Positions 42,229-49,619 of a stretch of DNA of 64,000 nucleotides are shown here, piece by piece; within the stretch, counting starts at the first letter, position 1, and each line of letters begins with the position of its first letter. The stretch spans positions 124,001 to 188,000 of the forward strand of contig NZ_JAERQJ010000001.1 in assembly GCF_016735115.1 (NCBI RefSeq), given 5' to 3'. The notes under the pieces are model-generated. The model searched no databases and had not been told where the DNA came from. It saw nothing but the letters and a program-made list of their open reading frames with translations. Source of the DNA: Aquimarina mytili. Its GTDB lineage: Bacteria > Bacteroidota > Bacteroidia > Flavobacteriales > Flavobacteriaceae. Made by a program: the position numbers and the translations under genes.

Positions 42229-43206
42229 TTATCGGCCTTCCTGTAGAGCGTTTTGCAATAATGCTACTACTGTTGAATCAGAAATTGTTTCTTGAATTTC
42301 TTCTTTCGGAGTCTCTTCTTTTGACGCATCAGGATCAATCCATATTTCCCCTTGTGCTTCTTTAGGTTCTGCAGGAGTAGTGCCGACTAAAGTGATGACA
42401 TAACTAGCTACCTGAGCCATTTCGGCAGGTTTTAAAGTTTGTTTCCAAGCAACCATTCCTTTTCCATCTCTTCCTCCTTCAGAAATAGTTCGGAACACAT
42501 TTTTGATTCCTCCTCCCAAAATCCAATATTCATCGGTAAGATTGGGACCAATACCACCACCTCCATCGGCTTTATGACAAGCGACACAATTGGTTGCAAA
42601 AATTGCTTTTCCGGCATTAATATCTGATGTTTCGGTTAATAAGGTTACCGTATTGACATCTACCAAATCTTTGGCGTTCTTTTTATATTCTTCGATAGCG
42701 ATTTTGGCTTCGGCCACTTCGGTTTCATATTCTTCTGCTTGCGTGTAATCATCAAAAACATGAAAACGGATCATATAAATTACACCAAAAATTATTGTAG
42801 CATAAAACCCATATACCCACCATGGTGGTAGGTTGTTGTCTAACTCTTTAATTCCGTCGTAATTGTGGTCCAAAATGATTTCATCTTCTTGTTCTAGAGG
42901 TTTACTATCGAGAAGTTTTAGATATACATCTTTAATCCATCTAAATTGTTTCTCTTTTCTCACTTTTTCTGCCAGCAGGTATCGTTCTTGTGCTTCAGGC
43001 TTTAAAGACATAAACAGAACATTTCTAAAAGCAGCTAAACAGATTTCGGCTGCAACAACGAACAGCAATGCCATCCCTAAGCCTAACCAACATAGTGGCT
43101 GGGCTATAAATGCAGATTGATCTCCTGATTCTACTGTTATTTCTATTAAAACATAGGTTATCAATAGAAATGCAATGATTCTTATATACGATGCAGTACT
43201 TCTCAT
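42229..43206 (-). CDS. ccoP: CcoP cbb3 oxidase subunit, single-heme form
   Basis: 325 residues. Two spans near the N-terminus (about 10-50), a third at about 140-160, then one cytochrome c domain with CVACHK near 207 and ligand Met in MVAWKQTLKP. Proteobacterial CcoP has two CxxCH motifs; only one occurs here. The tail (about 290-325) is acidic. It passes electrons from donors to CcoO. Overlaps ccoQ by 4 bp. Confidence 0.92.
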   Translation of the reverse strand: MRSTASYIRIIAFLLITYVLIEITVESGDQSAFIAQPLCWLGLGMALLFVVAAEICLAAFRNVLFMSLKPEAQERYLLAEKVRKEKQFRWIKDVYLKLLDSKPLEQEDEIILDHNYDGIKELDNNLPPWWVYGFYATIIFGVIYMIRFHVFDDYTQAEEYETEVAEAKIAIEEYKKNAKDLVDVNTVTLLTETSDINAGKAIFATNCVACHKADGGGGIGPNLTDEYWILGGGIKNVFRTISEGGRDGKGMVAWKQTLKPAEMAQVASYVITLVGTTPAEPKEAQGEIWIDPDASKEETPKEEIQETISDSTVVALLQNALQEGR

Positions 43207-43391
43207 AGTATAGTTTCGTTTTCGGTGGTTTCTAATGGAATGTTGCTTACTTCTTTAATATGCTCTTTTTTAGCAGTGAATACCCACCAGAACAATGCGG
43301 CAAAGAAGATGAAAAATATGAGTAAGGATATCATAGGATAAATCTCCACTCCATCGATACTTTCCATATGGCCTTTTACAAATTTTAGCAT
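43203..43391 (-). CDS. ccoQ: CcoQ/FixQ small subunit
   Basis: 62 residues with one membrane span (LLIFFIFFAALFWWVFTAKK). The start MLKFVKGHMESIDGVEIYPM and the position between ccoNO and ccoP identify it as the Q subunit. It stabilises the complex. Confidence 0.85.
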   Translation of the reverse strand: MLKFVKGHMESIDGVEIYPMISLLIFFIFFAALFWWVFTAKKEHIKEVSNIPLETTENETIL

Positions 43392-43402
43392 GGCTTTATT
43401 CT

Positions 43403-45604
43403 TTAATTTGAACTTATTGTTTCTTCATTTTCATTTTTGACCTTAATATCGGTTCCTAATCTTTGGATATAGGCTATTAAAGCTATGACTTCGCGATCAC
43501 GCATCTCTATAAAATCCAGCCCATTTTCTTTTGCATATTTTTTATCTGCTTCATACGTTTTTGCAAAATCAGGATCACTGTATAGGTTTTTTTCGATAGT
43601 TGTAGCTTGTTCATCCATCCATTGCTGTGCTTTTGCAATTTCTTCGGGTGTATAAGGTACTCCCAAAGAAACCATTGCCTCCATTTTGGTTTCGGTTAGA
43701 GATCGATCAAGTTTATTTTGTATCAACCATTTATAGCTTGGCATGATGGATCCAGATGAGGTACTTTGTGGATCGTAAAAGTGATTCAGATGCCAGTTGT
43801 CAGAATATTTACCTCCAATTCGCATTAGATCTGGTCCTGTTCTTTTACTTCCCCATAGGAAAGGATGATCATATACATATTCTCCTGCTTTAGAGTATTC
43901 TCCATATCGTTCCACTTCGCTTCGGAAAGGTCGTATCATTTGCGAATGACAAGACACACAACTCTCTCTTATGTATAGATCTCTACCTTCTAATTCTAAT
44001 GGTGTATACGGTTTGACACTTGTAATAGTTGGAATATTAGAATCAACCATTAATGTGGGTATGATCTGTACCGCTCCGCCAATAAGAATAGCAATAGTAG
44101 CGTATATAGTAAGTTTAACTGGTCTTCTTTCTAACCAGGTATGATATCCTTCTTTCGCTGTACGTAATTTTGTTACTTTTTGAAGTGCTGCAGCTTCAGC
44201 CAATTCGTCTGTAACCGAACTTCCACTTCGTATTGTTTTGATAATATTATAAAGCATTACAAAAGTTCCAAGGATATATAAACTTCCTCCAATAGCGCGC
44301 ATCCAGTACATCGGAATAATCTCGGTTACTGTTTCTAAGAAGTTACCATATACCAAGCTTCCATCTGGATTAAACTGTTTCCACATAGAGGCCTGAACAA
44401 AACCAGCAACATACATAGGTAAGGCATACATAATAATACCTAAGGTTCCAATCCAGAAATGTACATTGGCGAGCCCTGTAGACCATAATTTTGTCTTTGT
44501 TAGTTTAGGAACTAACCAATATACCATCCCGAAAGTTAAAAATCCGTTCCAGGCTAAAGCTCCTACATGTACATGGGCAATAATCCAATCGCTAAAGTGC
44601 GCAATGGCGTTTACATTTTTTAGGGATAACATGGGGCCTTCAAAAGTAGCCATACCATATCCGGTGATGGCAACAACCATAAATTTTAATACAGGATCTG
44701 TACGTACTTTATCCCAGGCTCCTCGTAATGTTAATAACCCATTAATCATACCTCCCCATGATGGAGCGATCAACATAATCGAAAATGCTACACCAAGGTT
44801 TTGAGCCCAATCAGGTAATGACGAATAAAGTAAATGATGCGGTCCTGCCCATATATATATAAAAATAAGAGACCAAAAATGTACTATAGATAATCGGTAC
44901 GAATATATGGGCCTATTAGCCGCTTTCGGAATGAAATAGTACATCAATCCCAAAAATGGAGTAGTAAGGAAGAATGCTACAGCATTATGACCGTACCACC
45001 ACTGCACCAAAGCATCTTGTACTCCTGCATATACCGAATAACTTTTTAGTGCACTTACAGGAAGCTCAAGACTATTAAATATATGAAGAACAGCTACAGT
45101 GACAAAAGTTGCAAGGTAAAACCAAATCGCTACATATAAATGACGCTGTCTACGTTTAAGTATTGTACCAATTAAGTTCCATCCAAAAACTACCCATATG
45201 ATTGCTATTGCAATATCAAATGGCCATTCTAATTCTGCATATTCTTTTGAGGTTGTATACCCCAATGGTAATGTGATTGCAGCGCCTACAATAATCAATT
45301 GCCAAACCCAGAAATTTATAGAGCTTAGTGTATCACTAAACATTCGGGTCTTTAACAAACGTTGGGTAGAATAATATACCCCAGCAAAAATAGCATTCCC
45401 TACAAAGGCAAAAATAACAGCATTGGTATGTAATGGTCTTAATCGACCAAAACTTAACCAGGAAATACCATCAGTAAGATTGGGGAATAAAAACATAAAT
45501 GCCAGAAGAAGGCCAACAGACATTCCTACAATACCCCAAAGCATTGTAGCGTATAAGAATTTTTTTACGATTTTGTTATCGTAATAGAATTGTTCCATTT
45601 CCAT
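43403..45604 (-). CDS. ccoN: Fused CcoN-CcoO cbb3 oxidase subunit
   Basis: 733 residues. The CcoN part (about 1-480) has twelve or so spans and the heme-copper ligands HTNAVIF, GHNAVAFFLTTPFLG, PHHLLYSSLPDW and HVHVGALAWNG. The CcoO part follows after a linker: GRDLYIRESCVSCHSQMIRPF with heme-binding CxxCH, then GTDLMRIGGKYS-like features (TGPDLMRIGGKYSDNWH). In proteobacteria N and O are separate; the fusion is usual in Bacteroidota. It is the high-affinity terminal oxidase core, reducing O2 and pumping protons. Confidence 0.96.
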   Translation of the reverse strand: MEMEQFYYDNKIVKKFLYATMLWGIVGMSVGLLLAFMFLFPNLTDGISWLSFGRLRPLHTNAVIFAFVGNAIFAGVYYSTQRLLKTRMFSDTLSSINFWVWQLIIVGAAITLPLGYTTSKEYAELEWPFDIAIAIIWVVFGWNLIGTILKRRQRHLYVAIWFYLATFVTVAVLHIFNSLELPVSALKSYSVYAGVQDALVQWWYGHNAVAFFLTTPFLGLMYYFIPKAANRPIYSYRLSIVHFWSLIFIYIWAGPHHLLYSSLPDWAQNLGVAFSIMLIAPSWGGMINGLLTLRGAWDKVRTDPVLKFMVVAITGYGMATFEGPMLSLKNVNAIAHFSDWIIAHVHVGALAWNGFLTFGMVYWLVPKLTKTKLWSTGLANVHFWIGTLGIIMYALPMYVAGFVQASMWKQFNPDGSLVYGNFLETVTEIIPMYWMRAIGGSLYILGTFVMLYNIIKTIRSGSSVTDELAEAAALQKVTKLRTAKEGYHTWLERRPVKLTIYATIAILIGGAVQIIPTLMVDSNIPTITSVKPYTPLELEGRDLYIRESCVSCHSQMIRPFRSEVERYGEYSKAGEYVYDHPFLWGSKRTGPDLMRIGGKYSDNWHLNHFYDPQSTSSGSIMPSYKWLIQNKLDRSLTETKMEAMVSLGVPYTPEEIAKAQQWMDEQATTIEKNLYSDPDFAKTYEADKKYAKENGLDFIEMRDREVIALIAYIQRLGTDIKVKNENEETISSN

Positions 45605-45605
45605 A

Positions 45606-45800
45606 TTATGATTGATTATTTTTAGTGGGTACCGAAGATTTTTCTTTACCTTCTTTTACGAGTTCATCGTCAAAAAGCATACGTATAGAGGGTGTATAGG
45701 TATCATCATATTGACCATTTCTTACAGATAGTATAAATGCTATGAAAAAGATGATGGCAACGATGATACTAATCGTTAAGAGTACATAAATTACACCCAT
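45606..45800 (-). CDS. ccoS: CcoS oxidase maturation protein
   Basis: 64 residues with one N-terminal span (ISIIVAIIFFIAFILSVR) and QYDDTYTPSIRMLFDDE, the CcoS signature. Needed for cofactor insertion in cbb3. First gene of the cco operon after the FNR-type promoter at 45819-45861; the gap to ccoNO is one base. Confidence 0.9.
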   Translation of the reverse strand: MGVIYVLLTISIIVAIIFFIAFILSVRNGQYDDTYTPSIRMLFDDELVKEGKEKSSVPTKNNQS

Positions 45801-45818
45801 ACTTATTTAATTAGATGT

Positions 45819-45861
45819 CAAAAGTAGAGGTGAACATTTTCCTAAAAAATGACTTTTATCA
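45819..45861 (-). promoter_or_regulatory. FNR-type promoter of the cco operon
   Basis: TGAC-TTTT-ATCA at 45850-45861 and perfect TACTTTTG on the minus strand at 45826-45819, gap 23 nt, 18 nt ahead of the ccoS ATG. Confidence 0.75.
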
Positions 45862-45886
45862 GGTTTTAATACAGAATATCAATTAG

Positions 45887-45927
45887 ACACAAGTCAATTC
45901 TAAGTTAAACTTAGAATTGACTTGTGT
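45887..45927 (-). terminator. 20-bp perfect inverted repeat after nap, before cco
   Basis: Bases 45887-45906 are the exact complement of 45908-45927 around a single central A. It lies 30 bp past the NrfD-like stop on the minus strand. There is no T run on the minus strand; plus-strand T content follows. It may end the nap transcript or protect mRNA ends. Confidence 0.6.
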
Positions 45928-45957
45928 TATTTATTTGATAATAAGTGTTTTATAAAA

Positions 45958-47178
45958 CTACTTGTTTTTAAACTGTAGTTTTCCGGTTTCAATTTTGATT
46001 GCGGTTTTTGCAAGAATTGTAAATATGAAAGCACCAAGAGCCCAAATGCCGAGAGTGACCCCTATTTCTATACCCGTGGGAGTATATTCTGCAATTTTAC
46101 CATAAGGGCCGGGAATAAAGCCAGGAACGATTAAACCAAACCCTTTCTCTATCCAAATGGCAATGAATAAGATAAAGCAACAAAAATAAAGCACCTTGAG
46201 ATTGTTTCTTAATTTACCAAAGGTAAGGAGTATTGTTGCCAAGACATTTAGGGGAATCGCAGTCCATATCCATGGCAATAACGCCGTTTTACCGTGTAAT
46301 CCAAAGAATAAATAATACGCGCTTTCGCTATGATGAGTGGGTGCATAAAACTCTTTGAATAACTCTGATACAAGCATTATTAAGTTGATTTGGGCCGCAA
46401 CTGTAACGATCATCCCTATTTTTTTGATGGTTTTATCTTCGATTTTAAACGTTGTAAATGTTCTGATAACTGCCAAAACCAAAATAATTAATGCTGGACC
46501 AGCGGCAAAGGCAGATGCTAAGAACCGAGGTCCCAGTAAAGCATTATTCCAAAACGGTCTGGCTTGCAATCCCTGATATAAAAATGCAGTTACTAAATGA
46601 ATAGCTACAGCCCAAAAAACAGAAAGAATTGCTCCAGGAACATATATTTTAGGGTCTGGGGTTTTTCCTTGGTAACGTCTAAATAGAATATAAAAAGGAA
46701 TAGAAATGTTCAAAAATAGATAACCATTTAGTACTATGACATCCCAGGTAAGCATAGAATTCGGGAAGTTAAATACTCCAATACCAGGTATCATATGCCA
46801 TAATACTGAAGGGCCTCCCATATCTGCAACCACAAAAGCCAGACACATGATTAATGCCGCAACGGCTAATCCTTCGCCTATAAGTACAGCTTGTTTAAAA
46901 TCAATATCTTTTAATACGTAAGTAGGCATTACTAACATTACTGCAGCTGCTGCTACACCAACCAAAAATGTAAAATTAGAAATATATAACCCCCAGCTTA
47001 CTCGATCTGTCATCCCTGTTACGCTTAAACCAAACTCTAATTGTATCGAATAGCAATACATTCCTATGAGCATTACAAAGGTTAAAAATGCCATCCAGAT
47101 ATGATATTTTTTGGATCCTTGTGTCGTAGTATCTAAACTATCCTTTACTAAACTTGTAAAAACTTTAAGTCTTCTCAT
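45958..47178 (-). CDS. NrfD/PsrC-type membrane quinol dehydrogenase subunit
   Basis: 406 residues, about ten spans with the NrfD family look: TGMTDRVSWGLYISNFTFLVGV, GGPSVLWHMIPGIGVFNFPNSMLTWDV and ALIILVLAVIRTFTTF. It oxidises quinol and passes electrons to a ferredoxin-like partner, encoded next to it. In this operon it replaces NapC or NapGH as link between the quinone pool and the periplasmic nitrate reductase. Confidence 0.9.
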   Translation of the reverse strand: MRRLKVFTSLVKDSLDTTTQGSKKYHIWMAFLTFVMLIGMYCYSIQLEFGLSVTGMTDRVSWGLYISNFTFLVGVAAAAVMLVMPTYVLKDIDFKQAVLIGEGLAVAALIMCLAFVVADMGGPSVLWHMIPGIGVFNFPNSMLTWDVIVLNGYLFLNISIPFYILFRRYQGKTPDPKIYVPGAILSVFWAVAIHLVTAFLYQGLQARPFWNNALLGPRFLASAFAAGPALIILVLAVIRTFTTFKIEDKTIKKIGMIVTVAAQINLIMLVSELFKEFYAPTHHSESAYYLFFGLHGKTALLPWIWTAIPLNVLATILLTFGKLRNNLKVLYFCCFILFIAIWIEKGFGLIVPGFIPGPYGKIAEYTPTGIEIGVTLGIWALGAFIFTILAKTAIKIETGKLQFKNK

Positions 47179-47193
47179 TTTGAGTTTTTTTAA

Positions 47194-48273
47194 TTAGTCC
47201 ATGAAGTACCAGAATTTTGGTTCTGTACCCAGATCTTCTTTTAGTCTAAACACCTTTTTGTTTTCTAATACCCAGCGAATAGTACTGTTGGGGTCTAGTA
47301 AATTTCCAAAAATTCGGGCACCAGTAGGACAAGCTTCCACACATGCTGGATTTTTACCGGCTCTGGAGCGTTGAACACAGAATGTACATTTTTCCATCAC
47401 TCCTTTTTTACGCATACGGTTGCCTAGATAATGTTGATTGTTATTAATTTCATTTTCAGGAACTTCTGGAGTGCTCCAATTGAATCGACGGCCATCATAC
47501 GGGCAAGCAGCCATGCAGTATCTACAACCCACACACCAGTCATAATCAATAACTACTAATCCATCATCTTCGCGCCAGGTGGCTTGAACAGGACATACAT
47601 CTACACATGGTGGATTATCACAATGAAAGCACTGTGTACCCATATAAAAATGCCCTTCGGCAGGGACCTCATGATAATAATTGTCATCAGCCTCATCAAA
47701 TTTAAAGCCTTTTCCGTCTTCCATCTCATGAATACGTATGTATTGCATTTGGGAATTTCTATCTTGATTATTTTCTTCAACACATGCACTAACACAATCC
47801 ATATATCCCTGGCATTTTGAAATATTAAAAGCATAACCAAAAAGCACATTTTCTTCAGCATTTTTTGAGGACATAGTGATGTTTTTTCCTTTACGTAATT
47901 GATAGGATCGAACCAATCGATCTACAGTAGCTTTTTTTTCATCATCAGTCATTAATTTGTAATTGCCTTTGAACTGTTCTTCCCAATCAATTTGAGCTTT
48001 TTCTTTGCTTTTGTCATCGCTAATTACACTACACGAAGTGCTTACGGCTCCGGCACCAATCATTAAACTCGCCGTCAATTGTCTGAAAGCAGTTCGTCGA
48101 TCCATTTTTACATCAAAAACCTGATCAAAACCATCCTTTTTGCGTTCCTCCCCAATGGCATTAGTATGAGACCCACAACTACCAGAAGATTTTCCACAAC
48201 CACACGATCCCGTAGATTCTTTTTTTGAAGTGCCAAGGTTTAGCGAAAACCATTTTTTGTTATTGTTGCTCAT
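47194..48273 (-). CDS. NrfC-type four-cluster ferredoxin protein with Tat motif
   Basis: 359 residues. A cytoplasmic-looking N-terminus with a Cys/Gly/Ser cluster (SCGCGKSSGSCGS, about 23-35), then a twin-arginine motif DRRTAFRQL (about 58-66), a hydrophobic stretch and a lipobox-like VSTSC. The body has 16 Cys in four ferredoxin motifs: CQGYMDCVSACVEE, CFHCDNPPCVDVCP, CVGCRYCMAACPYD, CTFCVQRSRAGKNPACVEACP. It moves electrons between the NrfD-like quinol site and cytochromes. Fifteen bases precede the NrfD-like gene. The Cys-rich part ahead of the Tat signal is odd. Confidence 0.9.
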   Translation of the reverse strand: MSNNNKKWFSLNLGTSKKESTGSCGCGKSSGSCGSHTNAIGEERKKDGFDQVFDVKMDRRTAFRQLTASLMIGAGAVSTSCSVISDDKSKEKAQIDWEEQFKGNYKLMTDDEKKATVDRLVRSYQLRKGKNITMSSKNAEENVLFGYAFNISKCQGYMDCVSACVEENNQDRNSQMQYIRIHEMEDGKGFKFDEADDNYYHEVPAEGHFYMGTQCFHCDNPPCVDVCPVQATWREDDGLVVIDYDWCVGCRYCMAACPYDGRRFNWSTPEVPENEINNNQHYLGNRMRKKGVMEKCTFCVQRSRAGKNPACVEACPTGARIFGNLLDPNSTIRWVLENKKVFRLKEDLGTEPKFWYFMD

Positions 48274-48298
48274 ATGACTGGTGTTATTTATGATCTGA

Positions 48299-48922
48299 TT
48301 ATTCTCTTTCTTTTAATTTTTGGGTATTATATTGTGCTGGCCATTTAGTTTCAAAACCTGGTTTATGTGGATTATGACAGTTTACACAGGTCATAGAAGC
48401 TCTGGGAGGTGCCCATCCTGCAACTTTTTTTCCGTGTGCTCCACCTTTCCAATCTTCAAATTGCTTATTATGGCATTGACTACATAATTTATGGCTTCGG
48501 TTAAAATCAATCTTATTTCCTGTTAGACTTTTTAGGTTGTCCATATTCTCTCCATTATGACAGGTAATACAGTTCATTGTATTCAGATTTGCATGTGCTA
48601 GTTTAATATCCCAATGTGCTTTTTTAAGAGTATCATTACTTTGTAATTCATGTAATGGCTTTGTGTGGCATTCTGTACAGGCATATGATGTTATCTGACT
48701 TTTACGCTCGGGAATCAAAAAAGTATGTTCACCTTCCGTAATTTTTATAGTATGAATATCTTCTAATAGTGATTCTGAAGAGATTGAAGTGCCCTGATAA
48801 TTTTTACTTTCGGCTTCTATTTTGTCGTTAATGCTATGATATTCACCTTCGCCATGCTTACAGGAAAAAAGTGTAACAATGAAAGTACAGCCTAGTATAT
48901 ATATATAATTTTTTTTAGTCAT
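48299..48922 (-). CDS. Tetraheme cytochrome c lipoprotein
   Basis: 207 residues from ATG 48922; a longer frame upstream only adds residues overlapping napB. Lipoprotein signal with lipobox FSC (C21). Four CxxCH motifs: CTECH, CITCH, CSQCH, CVNCH, the last in SMTCVNCHNPHKPG. It resembles periplasmic tetraheme carriers of nitrite and quinol-linked systems but no close named family is clear. Being lipid-anchored and placed between NapB and the NrfCD pair, it likely conveys electrons to NapB. Confidence 0.82.
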   Translation of the reverse strand: MTKKNYIYILGCTFIVTLFSCKHGEGEYHSINDKIEAESKNYQGTSISSESLLEDIHTIKITEGEHTFLIPERKSQITSYACTECHTKPLHELQSNDTLKKAHWDIKLAHANLNTMNCITCHNGENMDNLKSLTGNKIDFNRSHKLCSQCHNKQFEDWKGGAHGKKVAGWAPPRASMTCVNCHNPHKPGFETKWPAQYNTQKLKERE

Positions 48923-49616
48923 TTTGGTGGCGATTAGTTCTTGTAAAAATTTCCACATCTACATACTCACGAGTATCAGGTACGTGACATTGACGACAGT
49001 TTATCCTTTCTGGATGCGTAACTCGAATCTCTTTTGGTGCTGCTGGGCCTGCATGACAAGACAAACAGTTCTCTCTCATTTGAATATCATGTGGCATCAT
49101 TGGCGGACTACCAGGTAAAGCATTATTTATACCTACTTTGGGAGCATGCACTTTTGCAAAATTTACATTGGTAAAAAGTGTTTCGACTTTTTGAGCTACG
49201 TGACATTGCCGACAATTAATCAATTCGGGATGTGGAGTTACGGGAGTATAGGCATTAAATTGTTCTACAAATCCTCCATTTTGATGGCATTGTAAACAAG
49301 CACTTCCACCTATGCCTCTTTCGCCTTTAAGTAAAGGGTGAGGAATGCTTGGTGGTGCTCCTGGGTATGCTCTATTATTATAATATGTTTCTAAACTTCG
49401 CTGATGAGCTTCATCGACAGGCATATTAAGATATTCTAAAGCAAATTCTGATCGTGTAAATACTCCTTTTTCTGAAGGAATCACAGAAGAGGGAACAGTA
49501 GTTTCAATTGGGATATAAGCTTCTTCTAACCCTTTTTTATAACTATAATTCCAGATCGTTATAAAGGTTATGAATAAAAGTGTAAATAATGATATAATAC
49601 CTAGTCTCTTTTTCAT
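48915..49616 (-). CDS. napB: NapB-like cytochrome with internal duplication, four heme motifs
   Basis: 233 residues with an N-terminal span acting as signal anchor (about 4-24). Two tandem NapB-like units are visible: PPSIPH, CLQCH, TPHPEL, CRQCHV (about 92-143) and PPMMPH, CLSCH, THPERI, CRQCHVP (about 173-222). Each unit matches the PP-x-IPH, CxxCH, CxxCHVP pattern of the normal diheme NapB, which is about 150 residues with one such unit. So this protein probably holds four hemes. It follows NapA by 3 bp. Confidence 0.85.
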   Translation of the reverse strand: MKKRLGIISLFTLLFITFITIWNYSYKKGLEEAYIPIETTVPSSVIPSEKGVFTRSEFALEYLNMPVDEAHQRSLETYYNNRAYPGAPPSIPHPLLKGERGIGGSACLQCHQNGGFVEQFNAYTPVTPHPELINCRQCHVAQKVETLFTNVNFAKVHAPKVGINNALPGSPPMMPHDIQMRENCLSCHAGPAAPKEIRVTHPERINCRQCHVPDTREYVDVEIFTRTNRHQND

Positions 49617-49619
49617 AAC

